From Kitasatospora terrestris (lineage in GTDB: Bacteria > Actinomycetota > Actinomycetes > Streptomycetales > Streptomycetaceae), in NCBI RefSeq assembly GCF_039542905.1, contig NZ_BAABIS010000001.1, positions 5,580,001 to 5,644,000 on the forward strand: DNA of 64,000 bases, given 5' to 3'. Numbering within the stretch: the stretch's first letter is position 1; each line of letters begins with the position of its first letter. The notes under the pieces were generated by a model. It made no database searches. It saw only the letters and a list, made by a program, of their open reading frames with translations, and was not told where the DNA came from. Both the position numbers and the translations under genes were made by a program. Shown here one piece after another: positions 44,415 to 52,808 of this stretch.

Positions 44415-45838
44415 GCGACGCGTCCGAGTTCCCCACCCTCGGGTTCGACCCCGCGCCCGGCAACACCGGCAACGTCGGGACGCTGGTCGGCCGGCTCACC
44501 ACCGCCGCCGGCGCCCTGGAACGCGCCTCCGGCACCCTCTCCTCGCTCACCCGCGGCAGCAGCTGGCAGGGCGACGCCGCCCGGGCCTTCGCCGGGAAGG
44601 TCGGCGAACTGCCCAAACTGCTCCGGGACAGCGACGACGCCGTCCGCGAGGCGGCCCGGCAACTCGACTCCTGGCAGGCCCAGCTGACGTCCTTCCAGGA
44701 CACCGCCCGGCGCTACGAGTCCGAGGCGCAGGCCGCCAAGCAGCGCTGCGAGCAGTGCGAACAGGCCAAGGACCGCGCCCGCACCCGCTACAACACGGCC
44801 GCCGACTCGCCCGCCTTCGCCCTGGCCGGGCGCCTCTACACCGACGACGCCCAGCTGAGGGAGGCCCAGGCCCGGATCGACGGCGCCCAGCGCGAACTCG
44901 ACGCCGCCGGCGGCGAACTCGACGACGCCAAGCGCGCCCTGGAGGACGCCCAGGACGCCTTCGACGCCATCGTCAGACGCGCGAAGGAACTCAAGGAGGA
45001 CCACCAGGACGCCGCCGCCAAGATCGCCAAGGCCCTCCGCAAGGCCAACCAGAACGCCCCGGACACCAGCCTCTGGGACCGTCTCAAGGACGGCCTGAAG
45101 CGCGCCGGCCACGCCATCAAGGAGTGGGCCACCAAACACGCCGACCTGCTGAAGAAGATCGGCGACTGGCTGTCCATCGCCTCCACCGTCCTCGGCGTCG
45201 CCGCCCTGGTCACCGCCTGGTGCCCGCCGCTGGCCGGTGCGCTCGCCCTCGCCGGCGGCGTCCTGTCGGTCGGCGCGCTCGCCACCCACGGCATGGCGAA
45301 GCTCGGCGGGGCCAACGTCAGCGCGCTGGACCTGGTCGGCGACGGCCTCGGCATCCTGCCCGCCGGCAAGTTCTTCGGCACCGCCCTCAAGGGCGGCGCC
45401 AAGGTCACCACCAAACTCGTCCCCAAGGTCGTCAACGGCGCCCGCTCCAGCACCGAGATGGTCCGCGAGGTCGGCAAGAGCAAGATCATCACCGGGATCG
45501 CCGACGCCACCCGCGGCAGTGCCGTCCGGGTGACGCAGCTCGCCGACCGCGGCAGCGACCTGGTCACCGAGTTCAAGGCCCTGCCCGGCCTCGGCAACCG
45601 GATGAAACTCGCCTGGCAGACCCACGTCGCCACCACCGTCGAGGCGACCCTGGTCGAAGGCTTCAAGACCAGCAAGCTCGCCCAACTGCCCGTCCTGCGC
45701 GACATCCCGTCCCTCAAGGCCGCGATCCGCGCCGACGGCTCGCTCGACCCGATGTCCTGGTGGTCCCGCGGCCCGCTCGCCGCCGCCGAACTGCCCGGCA
45801 TCGCCACCGACGTCTACGCAGCAGTCAGGGGGGACTAG
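44411..45838 (+). CDS. Putative type VII secretion substrate with WXG motif, coiled coil and hydrophobic domain
   Basis: A 475-aa protein. An N-terminal helical hairpin carries SSWQGDAARAF (51-60), a good WxGxAA-type motif. A long coiled coil (about 90-215) includes Cys113 and Cys116, then an amphipathic segment and a hydrophobic Ala/Gly/Leu region (about 254-300). The C-terminal ~150 residues match nothing I recognise. This layout resembles T7SS-secreted proteins with an effector end. GTG start overlaps the previous stop. No nuclease or ADP-ribosyltransferase motif is visible, so toxicity is only a possibility. Confidence 0.7.
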   Translation: MSDASEFPTLGFDPAPGNTGNVGTLVGRLTTAAGALERASGTLSSLTRGSSWQGDAARAFAGKVGELPKLLRDSDDAVREAARQLDSWQAQLTSFQDTARRYESEAQAAKQRCEQCEQAKDRARTRYNTAADSPAFALAGRLYTDDAQLREAQARIDGAQRELDAAGGELDDAKRALEDAQDAFDAIVRRAKELKEDHQDAAAKIAKALRKANQNAPDTSLWDRLKDGLKRAGHAIKEWATKHADLLKKIGDWLSIASTVLGVAALVTAWCPPLAGALALAGGVLSVGALATHGMAKLGGANVSALDLVGDGLGILPAGKFFGTALKGGAKVTTKLVPKVVNGARSSTEMVREVGKSKIITGIADATRGSAVRVTQLADRGSDLVTEFKALPGLGNRMKLAWQTHVATTVEATLVEGFKTSKLAQLPVLRDIPSLKAAIRADGSLDPMSWWSRGPLAAAELPGIATDVYAAVRGD

Positions 45839-46354
45839 ATGCACCCGCCGCTCACCCCGTCCGCCGGACCGCGGTCCAGGACCGGGCTGGTCCTGTGGTT
45901 CCTCCTGCAGTGGCTGCTCGTCCCGCTGGACCTGCTGCTGCGCCTGGTCGCCGTCCCCTTCATCGCCGCCTCCGACCTGCTGACCGACGGCGCCTTCGAC
46001 GCCGAAGTGCTCCGGGTGCTCTTCAAGCCCCTGACCCGGTGGGTCGGCCCGGGCAGGTTCGCCCGCGAGTGGGGCACCGACCAGCGCCGCTGGGACCGGC
46101 ACATGAACCGGCTGTGCGACGCCGCCCTCCGCGCCCACCGCCGCCACCAGCGGGGCGGCACCGGACCCGGCGGCTGGACCTACCTCCGGTACGGCTCCCA
46201 GGGCAACACCCTGCTCATCTCCCCGAAGGACTACCGGGGCCTGACCACCGAACGGATCCACACCATCGCCGGCGCGCGCGGCCTCGTCGCCCGCTCCGGG
46301 GGCCCGTTCGGCATCACCCTGGCCCCCGCCGCCGAACGGAGGACGGCCCCGTGA
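45839..46354 (+). CDS. Small membrane protein of the WXG cassette
   Basis: A 171-aa protein with one long or two short membrane helices at residues 16-46 (VLWFLLQWLLVPLDLLLRLVAVPFIAA region). A basic cytoplasmic domain follows (RRWDRHMNRL, AHRRHQRGG), ending with a small beta-rich part. The ATG directly follows the TAG of the previous gene (TAGATG). Function unknown. By position it could be an anchor or immunity component for the preceding protein. Confidence 0.7.
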   Translation: MHPPLTPSAGPRSRTGLVLWFLLQWLLVPLDLLLRLVAVPFIAASDLLTDGAFDAEVLRVLFKPLTRWVGPGRFAREWGTDQRRWDRHMNRLCDAALRAHRRHQRGGTGPGGWTYLRYGSQGNTLLISPKDYRGLTTERIHTIAGARGLVARSGGPFGITLAPAAERRTAP

Positions 46355-47049
46355 CCGCGCCCCGGCCCGAGACCGACCCGCAGCCCGAGACCGCGCCCCG
46401 GCCCGAGACCGGATTCGACTTCGTCGTCCCGGTCGCCTTCCACGACCTCGGCCTGCACCTCACCGACGAGGAACGCGCCGCCCACCTGGAGGAGATCTCG
46501 GCCGAGATCTGGTGCGGCGGCACCGACCACCAGCGCCGCAGCACCCAGGAGCTCTACGGGGGGATCGCCGACGCGGCCGCCGCCGACGGCGCCACCTACG
46601 CCGGGATCTGCATGGTCGCCACCGAGGACGACCGGGTCAGCAGCGCCTCGCTGATCATCCGCAGCGAGACGGTCGAACCGGCCGACGCCGAAACGATCGC
46701 CCGGACCCTGCAGGACGTCCTCACCCTCGACCCCGCGGCCGACGTCCACCGCACCGAGGTCGAGGCCGGCCCGGCCGTCGTCTCCTTCGTCGGCGTCGAA
46801 TGGACACCGCCCGGCGGCGCCGCCGCGATCCCGATGGCCAAGGTGGACGTCTACCTCCCGCTCCCCGAGGCCTCGTCCCTCCTGGTGATGTCGCTGACCA
46901 CGCCCTCGCTGCCCGAACTCCCCGACTACGTCGCCCTGCTGTCCGAACTCGCCGGAACCGTCCGGCTGCTCGGCGACGACACCCCCGTCCGTCTCCCCGC
47001 CCAGCAGGACGGCGAGTCCGCGGCCCGCATCGCCTCCGCCTTCGGCTGA
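46351..47049 (+). CDS. Soluble hypothetical protein of the WXG cassette
   Basis: A 232-aa protein. A short repeat (RPETDPQPETAPRPET) is followed by an alpha/beta domain with YAGICMVATEDDRVSSASLII, VSFVGVEWTPPGG and MAKVDVYLPLPEASSLLVMSLTTPSLPEL. The pattern of long strands near the C-terminus resembles small regulatory or immunity domains found next to ESX loci, but I recognise no family. GTG start overlaps the previous stop (GTGA). Strong terminator follows. Confidence 0.7.
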   Translation: MTAPRPETDPQPETAPRPETGFDFVVPVAFHDLGLHLTDEERAAHLEEISAEIWCGGTDHQRRSTQELYGGIADAAAADGATYAGICMVATEDDRVSSASLIIRSETVEPADAETIARTLQDVLTLDPAADVHRTEVEAGPAVVSFVGVEWTPPGGAAAIPMAKVDVYLPLPEASSLLVMSLTTPSLPELPDYVALLSELAGTVRLLGDDTPVRLPAQQDGESAARIASAFG

Positions 47050-47059
47050 ACCCTCAGGA

Positions 47060-47103
47060 ACCGGACAGGGAGCGCCCCCGCGCGGGGACGCTCCCTGTCC
47101 GGT
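47060..47103. terminator. Bidirectional terminator between the WXG cassette and parC
   Basis: ACCGGACAGGGAGCG (47060-47074) pairs with 47089-47103; the loop itself contains a CCCCGCGCGGGG palindrome. Confidence 0.8.
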
Positions 47104-47114
47104 CCGCCCGTCGG

Positions 47115-49562
47115 CTAGACCCGCTGCCCGATCGCGGCGATCGGCGCCTTCACCGGCGTACCCGAACCGTCACGGCGCGGATCGCGCTCCGGCAGCACCA
47201 CCGGCGCACCCGCCGCCGTCGCCGCCAGCGCCGGCACCGCACCCGCCCAGGCGAACACCAGGCCGTCCTCCCCGCGCAGGAAGCGCTGGCAGCGGACACC
47301 GCCGGTCGCCCGGCCCTTGCGCGGGTACTGCTCGAACGGCGTCACCTTCCAACTGGTCTGCTCGCCACCCGTCAGCGTGCCCGACGCCCCCGCCACCGAC
47401 ACGACCACCGCGTCCGCCGCCGGATCCACCGCCGTGAACGACAGCACCCGCTGGCCGTCCGCCAGCTTGATGCCCGCCATGCCGCCCGCCGGCCGGCCCT
47501 GCGGCCGGACCTGCGACGCCGGGTAGCGCAGCAACTGGGCGTCCGAGGCGATGAAGACCAGGTCCTCCTCGCCCGAGCGCAGCTCCACCGCGCCGACGAC
47601 CTCGTCGCCGTCCTTGAGCGCGATCACCTCGAACTCGTCCTTGTTCGCCGGCCACTCCGGCACCACCCGCTTCACCACGCCCTGCACCGTGCCCAGCGCC
47701 AGACCCGGCGAGGACTCGTCCAGCGTGGTCAGGGCCAGGGCGCGCTCACCGTCGTCCAGCCGCAGGAACTCACCCACCGCCGCACCGCCCGCCAGCGCCG
47801 ACGTCCCCGGCGGCAGCGACGGCAGGTCGATCACCGCCAGCCGCAGCACCCGGCCCGCCGTGGTCACCACGCCGACGTCCGCCCGCGCGGAGGCCGCCAC
47901 CACCGACACCACCACGTCGTGCTTCGCCCGTCCGCCCTCGCCCTCCAGCGGCTCCAGGTCCGCCGACCGCGCCAGCAGACCCGTCGAGGACAGCAGCACC
48001 CGGCACGGGTCGTCCGCCACCTCCAGCGGCACCGCCAGCGCCGCACTCGGCGCCGCACCCGCCTCCAGCAGCACCGTCCGCCGCTCGGTACCGAACTGCT
48101 TCGCCACCTGGCCCAGCTCCGACGACACCACGCTGCGCAGCTTGGTGTCCGAATCCAGGATCTCGGTCAGCTCCGCGATCTCCGACAGCAGCTTCGCCTG
48201 CTCCGCCTCCAGCTCCACCCGGTCGAACCGGGTCAGCCGGCGCAGCGGCGTGTCCAGGATGTACGCGGTCTGCGTCTCCGACAGCGAGAAGCGGGCCATC
48301 AGCCGCTCCTTCGCCTGCCCCGCGTCGTCGCTCGACCGGATGATCGCGATCACCTCGTCGATGTCGACCAGGGCCACCAGCAGGCCCTCGACCAGGTGCA
48401 GCCGGTCCTGCCGCTTGCGGCGGCGGAAGTCCGAGCGCCGCTTCACCACCGTGAACCGGTGGTCGACGTAGACCTCCAGCAGCTCCTTCAGGCCCAGCGT
48501 CAGCGGCTGCCCGTCCACCAGCGCCACGTTGTTGATGCCGAAGGTCTCCTCCATCGGCGTCAGCTTGTACAGCTGCTCCAGCAGCGCCTCGGGCACGAAG
48601 CCGTTCTTGACCTCGATCACCAGCCGCAGGCCGTGCTCACGGTCCGTCAGGTCCTTGACGTCCGCGATGCCCTGCAGCTTCTTGGCGTTGACCAGGTCCT
48701 TGATCTTCGCGATCACCTTCTCCGGACCCACCGTGTACGGCAGCTCCGTGACCACGATGCCCTTGCGGCGCGCCGTCACGTCCTCGATCGAGGTGGTCGC
48801 CCGGATCTTGAACGTGCCGCGGCCCGACTCGTACGCGTCCCGGATCCCCGACAGGCCGACGATCCGGCCACCCGTCGGCAGGTCCGGACCCGGCACGAAC
48901 CGCATCAGCGTGTCCAGGTCCGCGCCCGGGTGCTTGATCAGGTGCCGGGCCGCCGCCACCACCTCGGACAGGTTGTGCGGCGGCATGTTCGTCGCCATGC
49001 CGACCGCGATGCCCGTCGCGCCGTTCACCAGCAGGTTCGGGAACGCCGACGGCAGGACCTGCGGCTCCTGCTCACTGCCGTCGTAGTTCGGACCGAAGTC
49101 CACCGTGTCCTCGTGGATCGACTCCACCAGCGACATCGACGCCGCCGTCAACCGCGACTCGGTGTACCGCATCGCCGCCGGCGGGTCGTCGTTGCCCAGC
49201 GAACCGAAGTTCCCGTGCCCGTCGATCAGCGGCAGCCGCATCGAGAACGGCTGCGCCATGCGCACCACCGCGTCGTAGATCGACGCGTCACCGTGCGGGT
49301 GCAGCCGGCCCATCACCTCGCCGACCAGGCGCGCGCACTTCACGTGCCCGCGCTCCGGCCGCAGGCCCATCTCGTTGGCCTGGTACAGGATCCGCCGGTG
49401 CACCGGCTTCAGACCGTCCCGCGCGTCCGGCAGGGCGCGCGAATAGATCACCGAGTACGCGTACTCGAGGAACGAGCCCTGCATCTCGTCCACGACATCG
49501 ACATCGAGGATCCGCTCCTCGAAGTCACCGGGCGGCGGAGTGGGCGAACTGCGGCGGGCCAT
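47115..49562 (-). CDS. parC: DNA topoisomerase IV subunit A (ParC; GyrA paralogue)
   Basis: An 815-aa DNA-cleaving subunit of type IIA topoisomerase, partner of ParE. The catalytic Tyr is in MRYTESR (about residue 133), after the quinolone-resistance region HPHGDASIYDAVVRMAQ (about 88-104). The C-terminal half is the beta-pinwheel; no canonical GyrA-box (QRRGGKG-like) is seen, consistent with a decatenase rather than gyrase. ATG 49562 is preferred, with GGGAG ten bases upstream; an in-frame ATG seven codons earlier lacks a ribosome site. Confidence 0.95.
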   Translation of the reverse strand: MARRSSPTPPPGDFEERILDVDVVDEMQGSFLEYAYSVIYSRALPDARDGLKPVHRRILYQANEMGLRPERGHVKCARLVGEVMGRLHPHGDASIYDAVVRMAQPFSMRLPLIDGHGNFGSLGNDDPPAAMRYTESRLTAASMSLVESIHEDTVDFGPNYDGSEQEPQVLPSAFPNLLVNGATGIAVGMATNMPPHNLSEVVAAARHLIKHPGADLDTLMRFVPGPDLPTGGRIVGLSGIRDAYESGRGTFKIRATTSIEDVTARRKGIVVTELPYTVGPEKVIAKIKDLVNAKKLQGIADVKDLTDREHGLRLVIEVKNGFVPEALLEQLYKLTPMEETFGINNVALVDGQPLTLGLKELLEVYVDHRFTVVKRRSDFRRRKRQDRLHLVEGLLVALVDIDEVIAIIRSSDDAGQAKERLMARFSLSETQTAYILDTPLRRLTRFDRVELEAEQAKLLSEIAELTEILDSDTKLRSVVSSELGQVAKQFGTERRTVLLEAGAAPSAALAVPLEVADDPCRVLLSSTGLLARSADLEPLEGEGGRAKHDVVVSVVAASARADVGVVTTAGRVLRLAVIDLPSLPPGTSALAGGAAVGEFLRLDDGERALALTTLDESSPGLALGTVQGVVKRVVPEWPANKDEFEVIALKDGDEVVGAVELRSGEEDLVFIASDAQLLRYPASQVRPQGRPAGGMAGIKLADGQRVLSFTAVDPAADAVVVSVAGASGTLTGGEQTSWKVTPFEQYPRKGRATGGVRCQRFLRGEDGLVFAWAGAVPALAATAAGAPVVLPERDPRRDGSGTPVKAPIAAIGQRV

Positions 49563-49606
49563 CGCGGCGGGGCTCCCTTGCATCTGCGGACGTCGACGAC
49601 GATCGC

Positions 49607-49723
49607 CCCCATTGTGGACCCTCCCGCAGACAGCGCTTCGCAGGGCACCCGCTTCAGCCCCTGGCGAACGCCCCCGCAGCGCGGGACACGACCCGGGCCG
49701 TCACGCGTTGCACCACAATGGGG
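49607..49723. promoter_or_regulatory. Divergent mirrored promoter elements between parC and M16 genes
   Basis: CCCCATTGTGG (49607-49617) and CCACAATGGGG (49713-49723) are exact reverse complements. Each presents CACAAT followed by GGGG toward its own gene, like two divergent -10 regions 45-80 bases before the parC and M16 starts. Confidence 0.45.
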
Positions 49724-49746
49724 AACGACATCAGCCCCCCGGATTC

Positions 49747-49785
49747 ACCGACTTGCCGATGTACCGACTTGCCGACGTACCGACG
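49747..49785. repeat. 16-bp tandem direct repeat in the M16 leader
   Basis: ACCGACTTGCCGATGT (49747-49762) is repeated with one change at 49763-49778, then a partial third copy (ACCGACG). It lies between the putative promoter and the ribosome site of the M16 gene. Confidence 0.7.
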
Positions 49786-49804
49786 AAGACGGGAAGGACC
49801 CCGC

Positions 49805-51127
49805 ATGGCCAACCCGGCCCCCGCCTCCACCCGAGGCCTCGCCATCACCGAGCACCGCCTCGCCAACGGCCTGCGCGTCGTGCTCTCCGAGGACCACCTC
49901 ACCCCGGTCACCGCCGTCTGCCTCTGGTACGACGTCGGCTCCCGGCACGAGGTGAAGGGCCGCACCGGTCTCGCCCACCTCTTCGAGCACCTGATGTTCC
50001 AGGGCTCCGCCAACGTCTCCAACAACGGCCACTTCGAACTGGTCCAGGGCGCCGGCGGCTCCCTCAACGGCACCACCAGCTTCGAACGCACCAACTACTT
50101 CGAGACCATGCCCGCCCACCAGCTCGAACTCGCCCTCTGGCTCGAAGCCGACCGCATGGGCTCCCTGCTCGCCGCCCTCGACGACGAATCCATGGAGAAC
50201 CAGCGCGACGTCGTCAAGAACGAGCGCCGCCAGCGCTACGACAACGTCCCCTACGGCACCGCGTTCGAGAAGCTCACCGCGCTCTCCTTCCCCGAGCCGC
50301 ACCCCTACCACCACACCCCCATCGGCTCCATGGCCGACCTCGACGCGGCCACCCTGGAGGACGCGCGGAACTTCTTCCGCACCTACTACGCGCCCAACAA
50401 CGCCGTCCTCGCCATCGTCGGCGACCTCGACCCCGAGCAGACCATCGCCTGGGTCGAGAAGTACTTCGGCACCATCCCCGCCCACGACGGCAAGCAGCCC
50501 CCGCGCGACGGCACCCTCCCCGACGTCATCGGCCGGGAGATCCGCGAACTCGTCGAGGAGGACGTCCCCAGCCGCGCCCTGATGGCCGCCTACCGCCTCC
50601 CCCACGACGGCAACCGGCAGGCCGACGCCGCCGACCTCGCCCTCACCATCCTCGGCAGCGGCGAATCCAGCCGCCTCTACAACCGCCTCGTCCGCCGCGA
50701 CCGCACCGCCGTCGCCGCCGGATTCGGCCTGCTCCGCCTCGCCGGCGCCCCCAGCCTCGGCTGGCTCGACGTCAAGGCCTCCGCCGGCGCCACCATCGAG
50801 CAGATCGAGGCCGCCGTCGACGAGGAGCTCGCCCGCTTCGCCGCCGAAGGCCCCACCGCCGAAGAGCTCGAGCGCGCCCAGGCCCAGATCGAACGCGAAT
50901 GGCTCGACCGGCTCACCACCGTCGCCGGCCGCGCCGATGAACTCTGCCGCTTCGCCGTCCTGTTCGGCGACCCGAAGCTGCTCGACACCGCACTCACCAA
51001 GGTCCTCGACGTCACCGCCGAGGAAGTCCAGGCCGTCGCCGCCGCACGGCTGCGCCCCGACAACCGGGCCGTCCTGGTCTACGAACCGACCACCACCGAC
51101 GCGAACGAGGAGGAGGCGGCCGCATGA
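49805..51127 (+). CDS. M16-family zinc peptidase, catalytic subunit
   Basis: A 440-aa insulinase-type metallopeptidase. The inverted zinc motif HLFEH (58-62) is intact. The downstream glutamate is in NQRDVVKNERRQRYD (about 131-145). ATG 49805 follows GGGAAGGA. The gene overlaps the second M16 gene (ATGA), and the two products probably form a clam-shell heterodimer acting on peptides. No signal peptide, so it acts in the cytoplasm unless exported otherwise. Confidence 0.93.
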   Translation: MANPAPASTRGLAITEHRLANGLRVVLSEDHLTPVTAVCLWYDVGSRHEVKGRTGLAHLFEHLMFQGSANVSNNGHFELVQGAGGSLNGTTSFERTNYFETMPAHQLELALWLEADRMGSLLAALDDESMENQRDVVKNERRQRYDNVPYGTAFEKLTALSFPEPHPYHHTPIGSMADLDAATLEDARNFFRTYYAPNNAVLAIVGDLDPEQTIAWVEKYFGTIPAHDGKQPPRDGTLPDVIGREIRELVEEDVPSRALMAAYRLPHDGNRQADAADLALTILGSGESSRLYNRLVRRDRTAVAAGFGLLRLAGAPSLGWLDVKASAGATIEQIEAAVDEELARFAAEGPTAEELERAQAQIEREWLDRLTTVAGRADELCRFAVLFGDPKLLDTALTKVLDVTAEEVQAVAAARLRPDNRAVLVYEPTTTDANEEEAAA

Positions 51128-52515
51128 CCGGCGACTACACCCCCACCATGACCTTCCACCCGCAGCCCCAGCCCGGCACCCCCACCCCCTGGGCGTTCCC
51201 GGCCCCCGAGCGGACCACCCTCTCCAACGGCCTCACCGTCCTGCACTGCCACCGCCCCGGCCAGCAGCTGGTCGCCGTCGACCTCGTCCTCGACGCCCCG
51301 CTCGCCGCCGAACCCGAAGGCCTCGACGGCATCGCCAACATCCTCGCCCGGGCCCTGTCGGAAGGCACCGACACCCTGAGCGCCGAGGAGTTCGCCGGCG
51401 AACTCGAGCGCGCCGGCGCCACCCTCGACGCCCACGCCGACCACCCCGCCGTCCGCGTCTCCCTCGAAGTCCCCGCCTCCCGCCTCGAACGCGGCCTCAC
51501 CCTGCTCGGCGACGCCCTGCGCGCCCCCGCCCTCCCCGAGGACGAGATCGAACGCCTCGTCGCCAACCGGCTCGACGAGATCGTCCACGAGCAGGCCAAC
51601 CCCGCCCGGCGCGCCGCCAAAGCCTTCTACGCCACCCTCTTCGCCGAGGACGACCGGCTCTCCCGGCCCCGCAGCGGCTCGACCGACACCGTCAAGGCCA
51701 TCGACCGGGCCGCCGTCCACGCCTTCTACCAGGCCCACCTGCGCCCCAGCACCACCACCGCCGTCGTCGTCGGCGACCTCACCGGCATCGACCTCACCGC
51801 CCAGCTCGAAGCCACCCTCGGCACCTGGACCGCGGCCCCCGCCGAAGCCAGCACCCACGCCCCCGTCACCGCCGACGACACCCCGCGCGTCGTCATCGTC
51901 GACCGGCCCGGCTCCGTCCAGACCCAGCTCCTCATCGGCCGCATCGGCCCCGACCGCCACGACCCCGCCTGGGCCGCCCAGATCCTCGGCACCTACTGCC
52001 TCGGCGGCACCCTCACCTCCCGCCTCGACCGCGTCCTGCGCGAGGAGAAGGGCTACACCTACGGCGTCCGGGCCTTCGCCCAGCCGCTGCGCTCGGCCGC
52101 CGACGGCAGCGGCCGCGCGCTGCTCGCCATCAGCGGCTCCGTGGACACCGGGAACACCGCCCCGGCCCTCGCCGACACCTGGACCATCCTGCGCACCCTC
52201 GCCGCCGAAGGCCTCACCGACGGCGAACGCGAGGAGGCCGTCCAGTTCCTGGTCGGCGTCGCCCCGCTCAAGTACGAGACCGCCGGCTCCGTCGCCGCCA
52301 CCCTCGCCGACCAGGTCGAGCAGTACCTGCCCGACAACTACCAGGCCGAGGTCTACCGGCAGCTCGCCGAACTCGACACCGAGACCGCCACCCGCGCCGT
52401 CGTCGCCGCCTTCCCGCCCGACCGCCTGGTCACCGTGCTGGTCGGCGACGCCTCCGTGATCGCCGAACCCGTCAAGGCCCTCGGCATCGGCGACGTCACC
52501 GTCATCGCCAACTGA
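51124..52515 (+). CDS. M16-family peptidase homologue, non-catalytic subunit
   Basis: A 463-aa M16 fold protein in which the zinc motif is absent: the equivalent region reads GLDGIANILARAL. It retains the R/Y pair typical of the partner subunit (LTSRLDRVLREEKGYTYGVRA, about 297-317), which helps bind substrate for the active subunit. Coupled translation with the catalytic subunit supports heterodimer formation. A strong terminator follows. Confidence 0.92.
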   Translation: MTGDYTPTMTFHPQPQPGTPTPWAFPAPERTTLSNGLTVLHCHRPGQQLVAVDLVLDAPLAAEPEGLDGIANILARALSEGTDTLSAEEFAGELERAGATLDAHADHPAVRVSLEVPASRLERGLTLLGDALRAPALPEDEIERLVANRLDEIVHEQANPARRAAKAFYATLFAEDDRLSRPRSGSTDTVKAIDRAAVHAFYQAHLRPSTTTAVVVGDLTGIDLTAQLEATLGTWTAAPAEASTHAPVTADDTPRVVIVDRPGSVQTQLLIGRIGPDRHDPAWAAQILGTYCLGGTLTSRLDRVLREEKGYTYGVRAFAQPLRSAADGSGRALLAISGSVDTGNTAPALADTWTILRTLAAEGLTDGEREEAVQFLVGVAPLKYETAGSVAATLADQVEQYLPDNYQAEVYRQLAELDTETATRAVVAAFPPDRLVTVLVGDASVIAEPVKALGIGDVTVIAN

Positions 52516-52527
52516 GGCACCTCCGAC

Positions 52528-52561
52528 GGGGCCCGACGGAGCTGGTGCTCCGTCGGGCCCC
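52528..52561. terminator. Terminator of the M16 operon
   Basis: A perfect 15-bp stem (52528-52542 with 52547-52561) and TGGT loop lie 12 bases after the stop, with a modest T-run after it (CGTCGTTTAAT). Confidence 0.85.
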
Positions 52562-52660
52562 GCCGTCGTTTAATCCCTTGCCGGTGCTCCGCCGCCCGTG
52601 GGTGAATGTCCCCGGCCCCGCAACGCGCCGGGCCGAACACCACGAGAGGAGGCGGTCACC

Positions 52661-52723
52661 ATGCGGGTCGAGCCATACGTCCGATGCTCCCCGAGACTGT
52701 CGCTCCTCCGTCGCGCAGCCTGA
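52661..52723 (+). CDS. Putative 20-aa leader peptide upstream of rtcB
   Basis: ATG at 52661 opens a 20-codon frame (MRVEPYVRCSPRLSLLRRAA, then TGA). It is preceded by AGAGGAGG (52645-52652) at an 8-base spacing, one of the strongest ribosome sites in the window. Five of its residues are Arg, using the rare codons CGA and AGA among others. It ends 85 bases before the rtcB ATG. A hairpin lies between, suggesting translation-coupled control. It could be chance, but strong ribosome sites are rarely found without use. Confidence 0.5.
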   Translation: MRVEPYVRCSPRLSLLRRAA

Positions 52724-52746
52724 GCGCTGCCCCCAGTCTTCCCCGA

Positions 52747-52772
52747 GCCGCACCGGGACCGGTGTGTGCGGC
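52747..52772 (+). promoter_or_regulatory. Alternative hairpins in the rtcB leader
   Basis: GCCGCAC (52747-52753) can pair with GTGCGGC (52766-52772). The loop contains CACCG..CGGTG (52751-52755 with 52760-52764), which competes for the same bases. The rtcB ribosome site (GGAGG at 52795-52799) lies shortly after. Confidence 0.4.
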
Positions 52773-52808
52773 ACCATGTCATCAGCGACCTTTGGAGGTC
52801 GAACCACC

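Noticed and set aside
51124-52515. Second M16 gene as a decayed pseudogene
   Set aside because: The frame is intact, coupled to the catalytic subunit and keeps the partner R/Y motif; loss of HxxEH is normal for this subunit.
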